Assembly (NCBI GenBank): GCA_023487965.1
Contig: JAMDBV010000020.1
Coordinates: 1 to 6,319, forward strand
Direction of reading: 5' to 3'
From: Patescibacteria group bacterium
GTDB lineage: Bacteria; Patescibacteriota; Minisyncoccia; Phycocordibacterales; PALSA-1337
DNA: 6,319 bases
Shown: positions 1 through 4,748 of the stretch, one piece after another
Layout of the letters: the number at the start of each line of letters is the position of its first letter
Position numbering within the stretch: the first letter of the stretch is position 1
The notes under the pieces: model-generated
The model's input: only the letters and a program-made list of their open reading frames with translations
The model's database searches: none
Told to the model about the DNA's origin: nothing
Position numbers and translations under genes: made by a program

Positions 1-342
1 CCCGGAGTTCAACAGTACGCTTTTCAAATACTCAAGCACCCAGAAGACCTCGATCCCGATATCGAGGTAATCAAGCTGAATGTTCAACCGGACCATGTGC
101 ATATGGTAGTTGTCATACCGCCAAGAGTTTCAGTTGCCGAAGCCGTTCAATTCATCAAATCGCAATCAGGCAGTGAATTGAAGCGAAAATTTCCTTTTCT
201 ACAGAAACAATTTTGGGGCAGGGAAGGTATCTGGTCGCGGGGATACTGTGTATCTACTGTGGGTCTGAATGAAAAGGAAATTCTCGCGTATGTAGAACAT
301 CAAAACAAGGATGACCACGGGCAACTGAAACTCGATCTCTAG
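1..342 (+). CDS. tnpA: IS200/REP-type Y1 transposase, 3' part (5' end outside window)
   Basis: The frame is open from base 1 and gives 113 residues before TAG at 340-342. It belongs to the Y1_Tnp (HUH single-strand DNA transposase) family, which cuts and rejoins hairpin-marked single-stranded ends through a 5'-phosphotyrosine. The HUH metal-binding pair is H32-V33-H34 (94-102) and the catalytic tyrosine is Y97 in AYVEHQ (289-291). The segment WSRGYCVSTVG lies between them, as is usual for the family. The visible part runs from just before the HUH strand to the C-terminus; about 30-40 N-terminal residues are probably missing to the left. A GTG at 97 falls inside the HUH motif and is not a real start. 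The protein is clearly different from the second Y1 transposase at 4255, although both end in QLKL-type tails. A GC hairpin follows the stop within 15 bases, as expected for the right end of such an element. Confidence 0.87.
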   Translation, partial: PGVQQYAFQILKHPEDLDPDIEVIKLNVQPDHVHMVVVIPPRVSVAEAVQFIKSQSGSELKRKFPFLQKQFWGREGIWSRGYCVSTVGLNEKEILAYVEHQNKDDHGQLKLDL

Positions 343-351
343 TCGGAGGGA

Positions 352-380
352 GAAGCCGCCGACTCTGTCGGCGGAGCTTC
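352..380 (+). repeat. GC hairpin after the first transposase, probable right-end hairpin
   Basis: The perfect 8-base-pair stem CCGCCGAC/GTCGGCGG (356-363 and 367-374) closes a three-base TCT loop. A second stem, GAAG/CTTC (352-355 and 377-380), sits outside it with an AG bulge at 375-376. Y1 transposases recognise such subterminal hairpins with bulged bases, and this one starts ten bases after the stop codon. No T-run follows, so an intrinsic terminator is the weaker reading. The matching left end would lie outside the window. Confidence 0.6.
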
Positions 381-395
381 ACTTGTTTTAGCCAT

Positions 396-438
396 ACATA
401 TGCTCATTTCTCCATTTTAGGAGAAAACCGCCATATGT
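396..438. repeat. Nested inverted repeat between the transposase and the greA-like gene
   Basis: An outer pair, ACATATG (396-402) and CATATGT (432-438), encloses an inner pair, TTTCTCC (407-413) and GGAGAAA (420-426), with a six-base loop. The two stems are separated by short unpaired segments of four and five bases. The structure could be an element boundary, a weak terminator or an upstream regulatory site. It ends about 27 bases before the -35 box of the next operon. Nothing in the sequence decides its role. Confidence 0.4.
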
Positions 439-464
439 GCGTGCACATTACCCACGAACTAACA

Positions 465-493
465 TTGACAGAGTCGTAGCGTCATGTTATCTT
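465..493 (+). promoter_or_regulatory. Sigma-70-type promoter of the greA-like/gmk-like operon
   Basis: A perfect -35 box TTGACA (465-470) is followed after 17 bases by TATCTT (488-493), which matches four of six consensus -10 bases. TG at 485-486 sits one base before it, giving an extended -10. Transcription would start near base 500, leaving a leader of about 55 bases before the ATG at 555. Confidence 0.6.
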
Positions 494-554
494 ACAAATA
501 GAACCTTGAAAACGAAACCAGCCATCTTTGACTAAATAGAAAGGCAAGAGCCAT

Positions 555-1040
555 ATGAGTATGAAGCTTTACTTTACTAAATCAGGCATCCAAAAACTTC
601 GGGTCGAGATCGGGAAATTAACTCTGCGTTTGAACGAACTTCAAGCGCAGACAGCTCATGTCGCCGAAGTCGGTGGTGATCAATACCACGACAATGCGTC
701 TTACGATCTTCTCGTCATTGATATACGTGGAGTTGATCATAGACTGTCTGCTGCACACAAGGCGTTAAACCACGCCGTAGTAATCGATCCGCCCACTACG
801 GCGGAAAAAGTCAGAATCGGTACCAAAGTCACAATCGTTGATACTGTCGATGGTCACGAGTCAACGTGGGAAATTGTTGGATATGGTGAATCTGATCCAG
901 ATAAGGATCTGCTGGCCTACAATACACCTCTTGTAGCCGCGATTATGGGAAAGACGGAAGGACAAGAGATCAACACCTTTATCAACGGTGTGAAGGCTAG
1001 GATAAAAATAAAAAAAATAGAATTGGGAGGTGTTTCGTGA
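555..1040 (+). CDS. Divergent GreA/GreB-family transcription elongation factor
   Basis: The 161-residue protein has the GreA layout and length. An N-terminal helical hairpin spans about residues 5-78, and an FKBP-like C-terminal domain spans about 85-155. The C-terminal half matches GreA well: VRIGTKVTIVD, then WEIVG, DPDKDLLAYNTPL and AIMGKTEGQE. GreA factors enter the secondary channel of RNA polymerase and stimulate cleavage of backtracked RNA using two acidic residues at the coiled-coil tip. Here the tip reads GDQYHDNASYD (41-51), where classic GreA has GDLxENAEY. One residue is inserted, the second acid is Asp (D42 and D46 are the candidate pair) and the later Glu is Ser. Cleavage activity is therefore uncertain, and this may be a distinct subfamily. 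The ATG at 555 follows AAGG (541-544) by ten bases; the ATG at 561 is an alternative start. The gene overlaps the next one by four bases. Confidence 0.85.
   Translation: MSMKLYFTKSGIQKLRVEIGKLTLRLNELQAQTAHVAEVGGDQYHDNASYDLLVIDIRGVDHRLSAAHKALNHAVVIDPPTTAEKVRIGTKVTIVDTVDGHESTWEIVGYGESDPDKDLLAYNTPLVAAIMGKTEGQEINTFINGVKARIKIKKIELGGVS
1025..1030 (+). promoter_or_regulatory. Strong ribosome binding site deciding the GTG start at 1037
   Basis: GGGAGG lies six bases upstream of GTG 1037-1039, inside the end of the greA-like gene. This supports the GTG start and the four-base GTGA overlap. Confidence 0.8.
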
Positions 1041-1600
1041 GCAATGTTCCAAAGATTGTATGTCTTGTCGGTCCATCCGGAGTCGGCAAAACCTCTTTCA
1101 CTCGACGACTTACTGAAAGGTATGATCTTAGGTTGCCGACCGTGGTAACTACTCGGAAGGCTCGAATTGACGACGATGGTCGATATAAGTATGTCACCGA
1201 GGAAGAATTCGTCAGCATGATTGGTCAAGACTATTTTTTGGAATGGGATAAATACATGGATTACTACTACGGCACGCCCATGCATTGTATCCCAGGTATG
1301 GCAACTTGTAGTCTGGATAGAATAATGTTGTTAGACCTCACTCCAAAAGGTTGTCTAAAAGTCAGGACGAAATTTCCCGACGCGCTGATAATTGCACTTT
1401 TGCCAGATGATCCTACTTGGTTGGAGACTCGACTTATCGGCAGAAATTCCCAGCCTATGTCCGAGATAAAGGCAAGAGTCAGACTCTTACATGAGTATTT
1501 AGCAGAGATCGAGAGGCTGCCAGACTGTAAGAAGGTCTTTGTCAGTTTTTCACCGGAATCATGGGATCGCACTTCAGAAGAAATTGCCAGTCTGATCTGA
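1037..1600 (+). CDS. Guanylate kinase-like nucleotide kinase
   Basis: The 187-residue protein has the guanylate kinase fold. The Walker A loop is GPSGVGKT (12-19). The nucleotide-binding region contains TTRKAR (38-43), GRYKYVTEEEF (48-58), FLEW (67-70) and YYGTP (77-81). These correspond to the TTRxxR, G.dY.fv..eeF, FLE and YGTP blocks of Gmk, including the arginines, glutamate and tyrosine that hold GMP. LDL at 99-101 and the lid segment LIGRNSQPMSEIKARV (133-148) complete the core. Gmk phosphorylates GMP to GDP with ATP. Differences from housekeeping Gmk are T at 19 of the P-loop, a weak second-strand region (LLDLTPKG instead of a DIDxQG-type segment) and a short C-terminus. It may be the cell's Gmk or a specialised paralogue; other thrS-side genes cannot settle this. 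Translation is coupled to the greA-like gene through GTGA, and an intrinsic terminator follows 15 bases after the TGA. Confidence 0.85.
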   Translation: MSNVPKIVCLVGPSGVGKTSFTRRLTERYDLRLPTVVTTRKARIDDDGRYKYVTEEEFVSMIGQDYFLEWDKYMDYYYGTPMHCIPGMATCSLDRIMLLDLTPKGCLKVRTKFPDALIIALLPDDPTWLETRLIGRNSQPMSEIKARVRLLHEYLAEIERLPDCKKVFVSFSPESWDRTSEEIASLI

Positions 1601-1615
1601 CAGGTCATAATCACT

Positions 1616-1654
1616 GTACGTTTCGGCTCAAATGTCCGAAGCGTACTTTTTTTT
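1616..1654 (+). terminator. Rho-independent terminator of the greA-like/gmk-like operon
   Basis: An 11-base-pair stem with one G-T wobble (1616-1626 with 1636-1646; GTACGTTTCGG/CCGAAGCGTAC) closes a nine-base loop. Eight consecutive T residues follow at 1647-1654. On the opposite strand there is no T-run after the stem, so it acts in the plus direction only. From base 1628 rightward it lies inside the coding sequence of the convergent CYTH gene: the loop holds that gene's TGA stop, and the T-run encodes its lysine codons. Confidence 0.93.
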
Positions 1655-2266
1655 GTGGACATTGAATAGCTTTTCAAGCTTAGCATGGTCCATGTATGAA
1701 TCGGTATATGGCCAATCCACTGTTTTGGATAATCTGTCGCATAGATTATCGAATTCCGCGTCCGATTCGAGAAGTCTAATGTCTAGTCGTCTCGCAATCT
1801 CTCTCAGTCTATTTTCATTAGATTTGACTTGATTCTCCGTTGACATGCATTCGAGTTCTAAGTATGAGATATTTCCAGCAGATATTAATGATAAGACGAT
1901 ATCGTCTTCCACTACAAAATTGACAGTCTTCCTCTCTCCAACCTCAATTTTAAATCTCAAGCCGGAAAACAACTTCACCATGCCTAGAAATTGTGCTCGC
2001 TGAATAGGTTGTGAAACCTCTGTTCTGTCGGCGGCACCAAATTGTCCTGATTTTAATACTACTTCGGCGTTGCCGTTCGTTATTCGTACGCGAATGTCGA
2101 CAGGATTTCCGTTTGCCTCTCCAAAGTACATGACTGAAAGCCGTTCAGTGCTAGAAGATAATCTACCAATGCGTTCCAGGGAATTTATCAAATCTTTATA
2201 CTTAATATGATTGATTTCTGCACGCAATTCTAGTTCTATGTTTTTAGGTTCCATGTGGATAGTCAT
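1628..2266 (-). CDS. CYTH-domain protein (triphosphate tunnel metalloenzyme / class IV adenylate cyclase-like)
   Basis: The 212-residue protein shows the CYTH pattern of charged residues lining a beta tunnel. The N-terminal signature is ELELR (11-15), an ExExR variant of the usual ExExK. RVR (59-61), VVLKSG (69-74), R81/E83, R112-K113 and a late LELE (136-139) follow. Family members bind triphosphates with divalent metal; known activities include thiamine triphosphatase, tripolyphosphatase, RNA triphosphatase and CyaB-type adenylate cyclase. The substrate cannot be read here. The usual Asp in the strand before the final ExE appears to be Ser (IVLSLISAG, 123-131). About 70 residues after LELE are helical and charged and end in HKKKYASDI. 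The ATG at 2266 overlaps the TGA of the upstream methyltransferase as ATGA, which favours it over the ATG at 2254. No Shine-Dalgarno sequence is seen, so translation probably depends on coupling. It is the last gene of the minus-strand operon. Confidence 0.78.
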   Translation of the reverse strand: MTIHMEPKNIELELRAEINHIKYKDLINSLERIGRLSSSTERLSVMYFGEANGNPVDIRVRITNGNAEVVLKSGQFGAADRTEVSQPIQRAQFLGMVKLFSGLRFKIEVGERKTVNFVVEDDIVLSLISAGNISYLELECMSTENQVKSNENRLREIARRLDIRLLESDAEFDNLCDRLSKTVDWPYTDSYMDHAKLEKLFNVHKKKYASDI

Positions 2267-2982
2267 TTCTTAGTAATAATAAACGCATTGTGGACCATCT
2301 TTAACGTTATCTTTCCTCTCCTATCGCGATGCCGTTTAAGAAAACCAACTAATTCTTCATTATATTTTTTGAATTGCATAGGATATTCTCCAAAATCAAA
2401 CCATAGAATCCTTAGCATTTCATCGACATTGTATGCGCTGACCGTGGTGATGATTTTCGTATGATATGGATTGTATCCTGATAGGAGAGAAGTCAATGCG
2501 TCATCAGATGAGCGATGTCTTAAACTCATCAATTTGTAAAATAATGAATGGATACCCCGCCATGAACCCTTTTGGGAGTCTATTGATAATATCAAAAGCC
2601 TTCCTTGGGGTTTAAGATGCTTATATGCTTTAGCGATAAGCGATGATCTGTCCTTTGGTTTGAAGTATGTGAAGACGTAAGCCATAAGAATAAAATCAAA
2701 ATTATGAGTCAGTTTTGTATGTTCCCATTTTTTGTTTATGACCGTTATCATTTTTCTTGGTATCGATTTACGTACAAATTCTGAGTTTGGCTCGATTATC
2801 GTCGTATTTCTCACATGAGGGGATATCGATAATGCCAAAGACCCTTTTCCTGATCCGATGTCAAGAAACTCGATATTTCTATTTAGGAAATGGCGAGATC
2901 TTATAAACTTTAGTATAACTCCTTTCTCGTCAGTTCTTTTAAGAAAAAGCTCGAATGATTTTTTATATTCGATTTCAGTCAT
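2263..2982 (-). CDS. Class I SAM-dependent methyltransferase
   Basis: The 239-residue protein is a Rossmann-fold methyltransferase. Motif I is FLDIGSGKGSLAL (39-51), and the acidic residue at the end of strand 2 is E64 in IIEPN, which would bind the SAM ribose. FDFILMAYVFTYF (95-107) forms strand 4, and HLKPQGRLLILS (122-133) is the typical strand 5 segment. After that core comes a substrate-side insert rich in aromatic and basic residues (about 134-200), then RGKITLKMVHNAFIITKK at the C-terminus. The substrate is not evident; it does not carry the NPPY motif of DNA/RNA N-methyltransferases. The gene starts five bases after the stop of the MazG-like gene and overlaps the CYTH gene by four bases, so it is co-transcribed with both. 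No Shine-Dalgarno is visible before the ATG. Base composition is AT-rich compared with thrS. Confidence 0.87.
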   Translation of the reverse strand: MTEIEYKKSFELFLKRTDEKGVILKFIRSRHFLNRNIEFLDIGSGKGSLALSISPHVRNTTIIEPNSEFVRKSIPRKMITVINKKWEHTKLTHNFDFILMAYVFTYFKPKDRSSLIAKAYKHLKPQGRLLILSIDSQKGSWRGIHSLFYKLMSLRHRSSDDALTSLLSGYNPYHTKIITTVSAYNVDEMLRILWFDFGEYPMQFKKYNEELVGFLKRHRDRRGKITLKMVHNAFIITKK

Positions 2983-2987
2983 ATGTT

Positions 2988-3320
2988 TTAGTCGAATTTC
3001 TTTCTCTTGTGTTCAAGTATCTTACCGTGCTCTTTTTCCCAATTATTGATTTTATTTATTACATCATCCATCCTGTCTTTGCTTATCTTCTCGAGGTGCA
3101 CATCATAAGAATTGCATAGATCGAGAAAACTAAAAAACACTTCGGAACATCTTTTTTCCAGAACGTCTTTCTCAAAAGGTCTTCCATATATCTCGATATT
3201 CATCACTATCTCGGCTAGTTTGCCGATCTCCTCTTGTAAACCTATGATCGTACCCACTCTGGGATATGCGACCTTTGAGAGCAATCTGTTACAAAATTCT
3301 TGTATTTCTTGTAATTTCAT
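2988..3320 (-). CDS. Small all-helical MazG-like protein, probably with a degenerate active site
   Basis: The 110-residue protein appears all-helical. The segment IIGLQEEIGKLAEIVMN (25-41) followed about 20 residues later by CSEVFFSFLDLCNSYDVHL (58-76) resembles the MazG/all-alpha NTP pyrophosphohydrolase pattern. In that pattern an EExxE and an ExxD motif hold Mg2+ and the enzyme converts NTPs to NMPs. Here E30-E31 are kept, but the third Glu of EExxE is K34, and ExxD reads E60-V-F-F63, with no Asp. Metal binding would be weakened, so the protein may be a binding or structural relative rather than an active enzyme, or the resemblance may be superficial. The coding assignment itself is firm: gaps of five bases separate it from genes on both sides in one operon. 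The C-terminus is highly basic (EHKRKKFD). No Shine-Dalgarno is seen before ATG 3320. Confidence 0.6.
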   Translation of the reverse strand: MKLQEIQEFCNRLLSKVAYPRVGTIIGLQEEIGKLAEIVMNIEIYGRPFEKDVLEKRCSEVFFSFLDLCNSYDVHLEKISKDRMDDVINKINNWEKEHGKILEHKRKKFD

Positions 3321-3325
3321 ATAGA

Positions 3326-4081
3326 TTATTTTTCAGCTGTTAGGTATAAATAATGTCCCCAGAATGGAATGAGGATTTTAAATATGTTGTCCAAAAATCT
3401 TGAAATATACATATCAGGATAAGGTGCCATTGTCAGATATCTTATATTTCTATAACCCGACTGACGCAAAAGCGATCTATAATAAAAAAGAGAGAAATCT
3501 TTTTGTTTTCCAAATTTCCAGGCACCTATAGCTCTCAAATAATATTCTTGAATGACGCCGAATGAAAAAAGATTAGGTTGTATGAGAACTAGCTTTCCAC
3601 CAGGTTTTAGTATCCGTCTTGCTTCCGCAAGGGCAAGGCCATATTCTTCGAAATGCTCTATGACTCCAAAACTCAATACAATATCGAATTGATCATCAGA
3701 TAGAAGTTTTAGGTTTCTATGATCACCGATAACGAAAGATAGCGACGGATTATTTGCGTCTGCCTTAAGACCATCGATTATTTCTTTGGATATATCAACT
3801 CCGATGCCCGTTATATTGAAATATTTTCTCAGGTAGATCAAGGCAATACCATTTCCACAACCCAAATCAGCCACGTTTTTATCTCTGAAATCAACGCCTA
3901 ATTTTATTATATTATTTATCTTGTCGACAGTTTTAAACAGCCTCAATTTTGCATAGCCGTGCTTCTTATCAGTGTCACTCCACACCCTATCCCAAGTATC
4001 GGAAAGGTATTTGCTTAACTCATCCTCAGTTTTCTCGGTGATGAGTCTGTTTACTAATGCTAGTGAATTCATGATTAACAT
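3326..4081 (-). CDS. Class I SAM-dependent methyltransferase, UbiE/Methyltransf_11-like
   Basis: The 251-residue protein has the full set of class I methyltransferase motifs. Motif I is VADLGCGNG (70-78), D96 in GIGVDIS binds the SAM ribose, and IGD (118-120) lies near the adenine. FDIVLSFGVIEHFEE (132-146) and RRILKPGGKLVLIQPN (155-170) follow. This arrangement is typical of Methyltransf_11 small-molecule methyltransferases, for example those acting on quinones, sugars or lipids; the substrate is unknown here. Roughly 40 N-terminal residues precede the domain, and the C-terminal part (about 171-251) is rich in aromatic residues and could form a hydrophobic acceptor pocket. It is the first gene of the minus-strand operon. 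ATG 4081 gives MLIMNSL; the ATG at 4072 is a plausible alternative and would fit leaderless transcription. No Shine-Dalgarno precedes either start. Confidence 0.93.
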   Translation of the reverse strand: MLIMNSLALVNRLITEKTEDELSKYLSDTWDRVWSDTDKKHGYAKLRLFKTVDKINNIIKLGVDFRDKNVADLGCGNGIALIYLRKYFNITGIGVDISKEIIDGLKADANNPSLSFVIGDHRNLKLLSDDQFDIVLSFGVIEHFEEYGLALAEARRILKPGGKLVLIQPNLFSFGVIQEYYLRAIGAWKFGKQKDFSLFYYRSLLRQSGYRNIRYLTMAPYPDMYISRFLDNIFKILIPFWGHYLYLTAEK

Positions 4082-4108
4082 ACTACTATTATTTCAATAT
4101 AATGTCAA
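4080..4108 (-). promoter_or_regulatory. Candidate promoter of the minus-strand methyltransferase/CYTH operon
   Basis: On the minus strand a perfect TTGACA (complement of 4103-4108) is followed after 17 bases by TAGTAT (complement of 4080-4085), which matches four of six -10 positions. Transcription would then start near 4073, at or just before the ATG at 4072. That predicts leaderless translation from Met4 rather than Met1. An alternative -10, TATATT, lies in the spacer, with no good -35. Confidence 0.35.
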
Positions 4109-4184
4109 AATGAAGATTCGGCATTCTGGACAATGCTTGTAAATAGTGTAGCTGTGTTTGGCGGATCAAGATTGATTTCCACAT

Positions 4185-4206
4185 ACCCCGCGGCTTGCCG
4201 CGGGTT
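4185..4206 (+). repeat. Left-end CUUG-loop hairpin of the transposon
   Basis: A perfect seven-base-pair stem, CCCGCGG/CCGCGGG (4187-4193 and 4198-4204), closes the tetraloop CTTG; a further A-T pair is possible beyond one mismatch. CUUG closed by G-C is an especially stable RNA and DNA tetraloop. The hairpin points the same way as the copy at 4703-4725. Confidence 0.8.
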
Positions 4207-4219
4207 CCTTGTAGGAAAG

Positions 4220-4242
4220 TCTGAAAACCCTCGGTTTTCGGA
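4220..4242 (+). repeat. Second hairpin between the left end and the transposase start
   Basis: TCTGAAAACC and GGTTTTCGGA pair over ten positions, including one T-G wobble, around a CTC loop (stems 4220-4229 and 4233-4242). It abuts the TATACT box at 4243. In IS200 elements, hairpins in this position block read-through transcription or hide the start of tnpA. Here no T-run follows, so the role is open. Confidence 0.5.
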
Positions 4243-4248
4243 TATACT
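4243..4248 (+). promoter_or_regulatory. Candidate -10 box of the transposase gene
   Basis: TATACT matches five of six -10 bases and ends seven bases before the ATG at 4255, so transcripts would begin at about the start codon (leaderless). No convincing -35 box lies 16-18 bases upstream, and no Shine-Dalgarno precedes the ATG. Confidence 0.35.
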
Positions 4249-4254
4249 TAGCAC

Positions 4255-4686
4255 ATGGCCGACAAAGGACATCACCATGCACACGATAGTCACTACCATG
4301 TAGTCTTTCCCGTCAAATACCGCAAAGCGCTGCTAACAAAAGAAATCCCGCTCGCCATCGTGAATGTGGCTCGGGGAATCGAGGAGCGCTATGAAATCGA
4401 ATTCGAGAAGATCGGCACTGACCTCAATCACATCCACATACTCTGTTCATTCTCACCATCGAAATACAAAGGAGGAGACGTCGTACGCATATTCAAATCC
4501 ATTACCGCACGAGAGCTATTCAAGCGATTCCCTGAGCTCAAAAAAGACCTGTGGGGAGGCGAATTCTGGTCTGATGGCTACTACTTCGCCACTGTGGGCG
4601 AGCGGGGAGACTGGAACGTGGTGAAGAGATACATCGAAAATCAGGGAAAGACGGAGGACACCGCACAGCTCAAGTTGCTCACCTAG
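4255..4686 (+). CDS. tnpA: IS200/REP-associated Y1 transposase
   Basis: The 143-residue protein is a full-length Y1 (HUH) transposase. It begins with a histidine-rich stretch and the family's first strand, SHYHVVFPVKYRK (12-24). The HUH pair H59-I60-H61 binds the divalent metal, and the catalytic tyrosine is Y126 in KRYIENQ (124-130). WSDGYYFATVG (105-115) is the conserved strand between them. The enzyme nicks single-stranded DNA at hairpin-marked ends and joins it through a covalent phosphotyrosine. The gene lies between two direct-repeat hairpins that are probably its substrates. At 143 residues it is close to IS200 TnpA (about 150). No tnpB or other cargo lies within the hairpins. ATG 4255 is the natural start from the position of the first strand; there is no Shine-Dalgarno sequence. 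Low expression, typical of these elements, would fit. Confidence 0.93.
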   Translation: MADKGHHHAHDSHYHVVFPVKYRKALLTKEIPLAIVNVARGIEERYEIEFEKIGTDLNHIHILCSFSPSKYKGGDVVRIFKSITARELFKRFPELKKDLWGGEFWSDGYYFATVGERGDWNVVKRYIENQGKTEDTAQLKLLT

Positions 4687-4699
4687 GCCATGCTCCGGT

Positions 4700-4725
4700 C
4701 ATACCCCGTCGGCTTGCCGTGGGGT
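4700..4725 (+). repeat. Right-end CUUG-loop hairpin with a bulged T
   Basis: ACCCCG (4703-4708) and CGG (4710-4712) pair with CCG (4717-4719) and TGGGGT (4720-4725), with one G-T wobble. T4709 is left unpaired half-way up the stem, and the loop is CTTG. An extruded T in the middle of the stem is the feature that TnpA of IS608 reads in its end hairpins. The left-end copy has no bulge in its stem. The hairpin begins 14 bases after the tnpA stop. Confidence 0.8.
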
Positions 4726-4748
4726 AGTTGATTTCGGTCTAATAAATA

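Larger units (their letters stand above)
4172..4735 (+). mobile_element. Complete IS200/REP-type single-gene element
   Basis: The element holds one Y1 transposase gene (4255-4686) between two hairpins that share CATACCCCG...CGGCTTGCCG in the same orientation (4182-4206 and 4700-4725). The eight-base direct repeat TTGATTTC lies just outside both hairpins (4172-4179 and 4728-4735). Direct rather than inverted end hairpins are the hallmark of the IS200/IS605 family and of REP/RAYT elements, which move as single strands and make no target duplications. The repeat may therefore mark cleavage or target sequence. TTGAT is, from memory, the target of ISDra2 in this family. There is no tnpB. The exact ends cannot be fixed without an empty site. 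Confidence 0.75.

Noticed and set aside
97..99. GTG as start of the first transposase
   Set aside because: It encodes the valine within the HUH motif; the frame is open to base 1 with family-like residues upstream, so the gene is truncated by the window edge.
352..380. Intrinsic terminator after the first transposase
   Set aside because: The stem is strong but no T-run follows; a transposon end hairpin explains position and bulge better.
343..554. Hidden small gene or RNA gene in the 212-base gap
   Set aside because: No tRNA-like cloverleaf or coding frame with a ribosome site was seen; hairpins and a promoter account for most of it.
917..1285. Minus-strand 122-residue reading frame across the greA-like/gmk-like junction
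   Set aside because: It is antisense to two recognisable genes with conserved motifs and has no motif itself.
1644..1656. A AAA AAG slippery heptamer near the end of the CYTH gene followed by a stem, suggesting -1 frameshifting
   Set aside because: The stem starts at the last slippery base, without the usual spacer, only a few codons from the stop; the A-run and stem are fully explained as the opposite-strand terminator.
4105..4299. Minus-strand 64-residue reading frame across the transposon left end
   Set aside because: It overlaps the hairpins and the transposase start, has no recognisable motif and is a by-product of the opposite strand.
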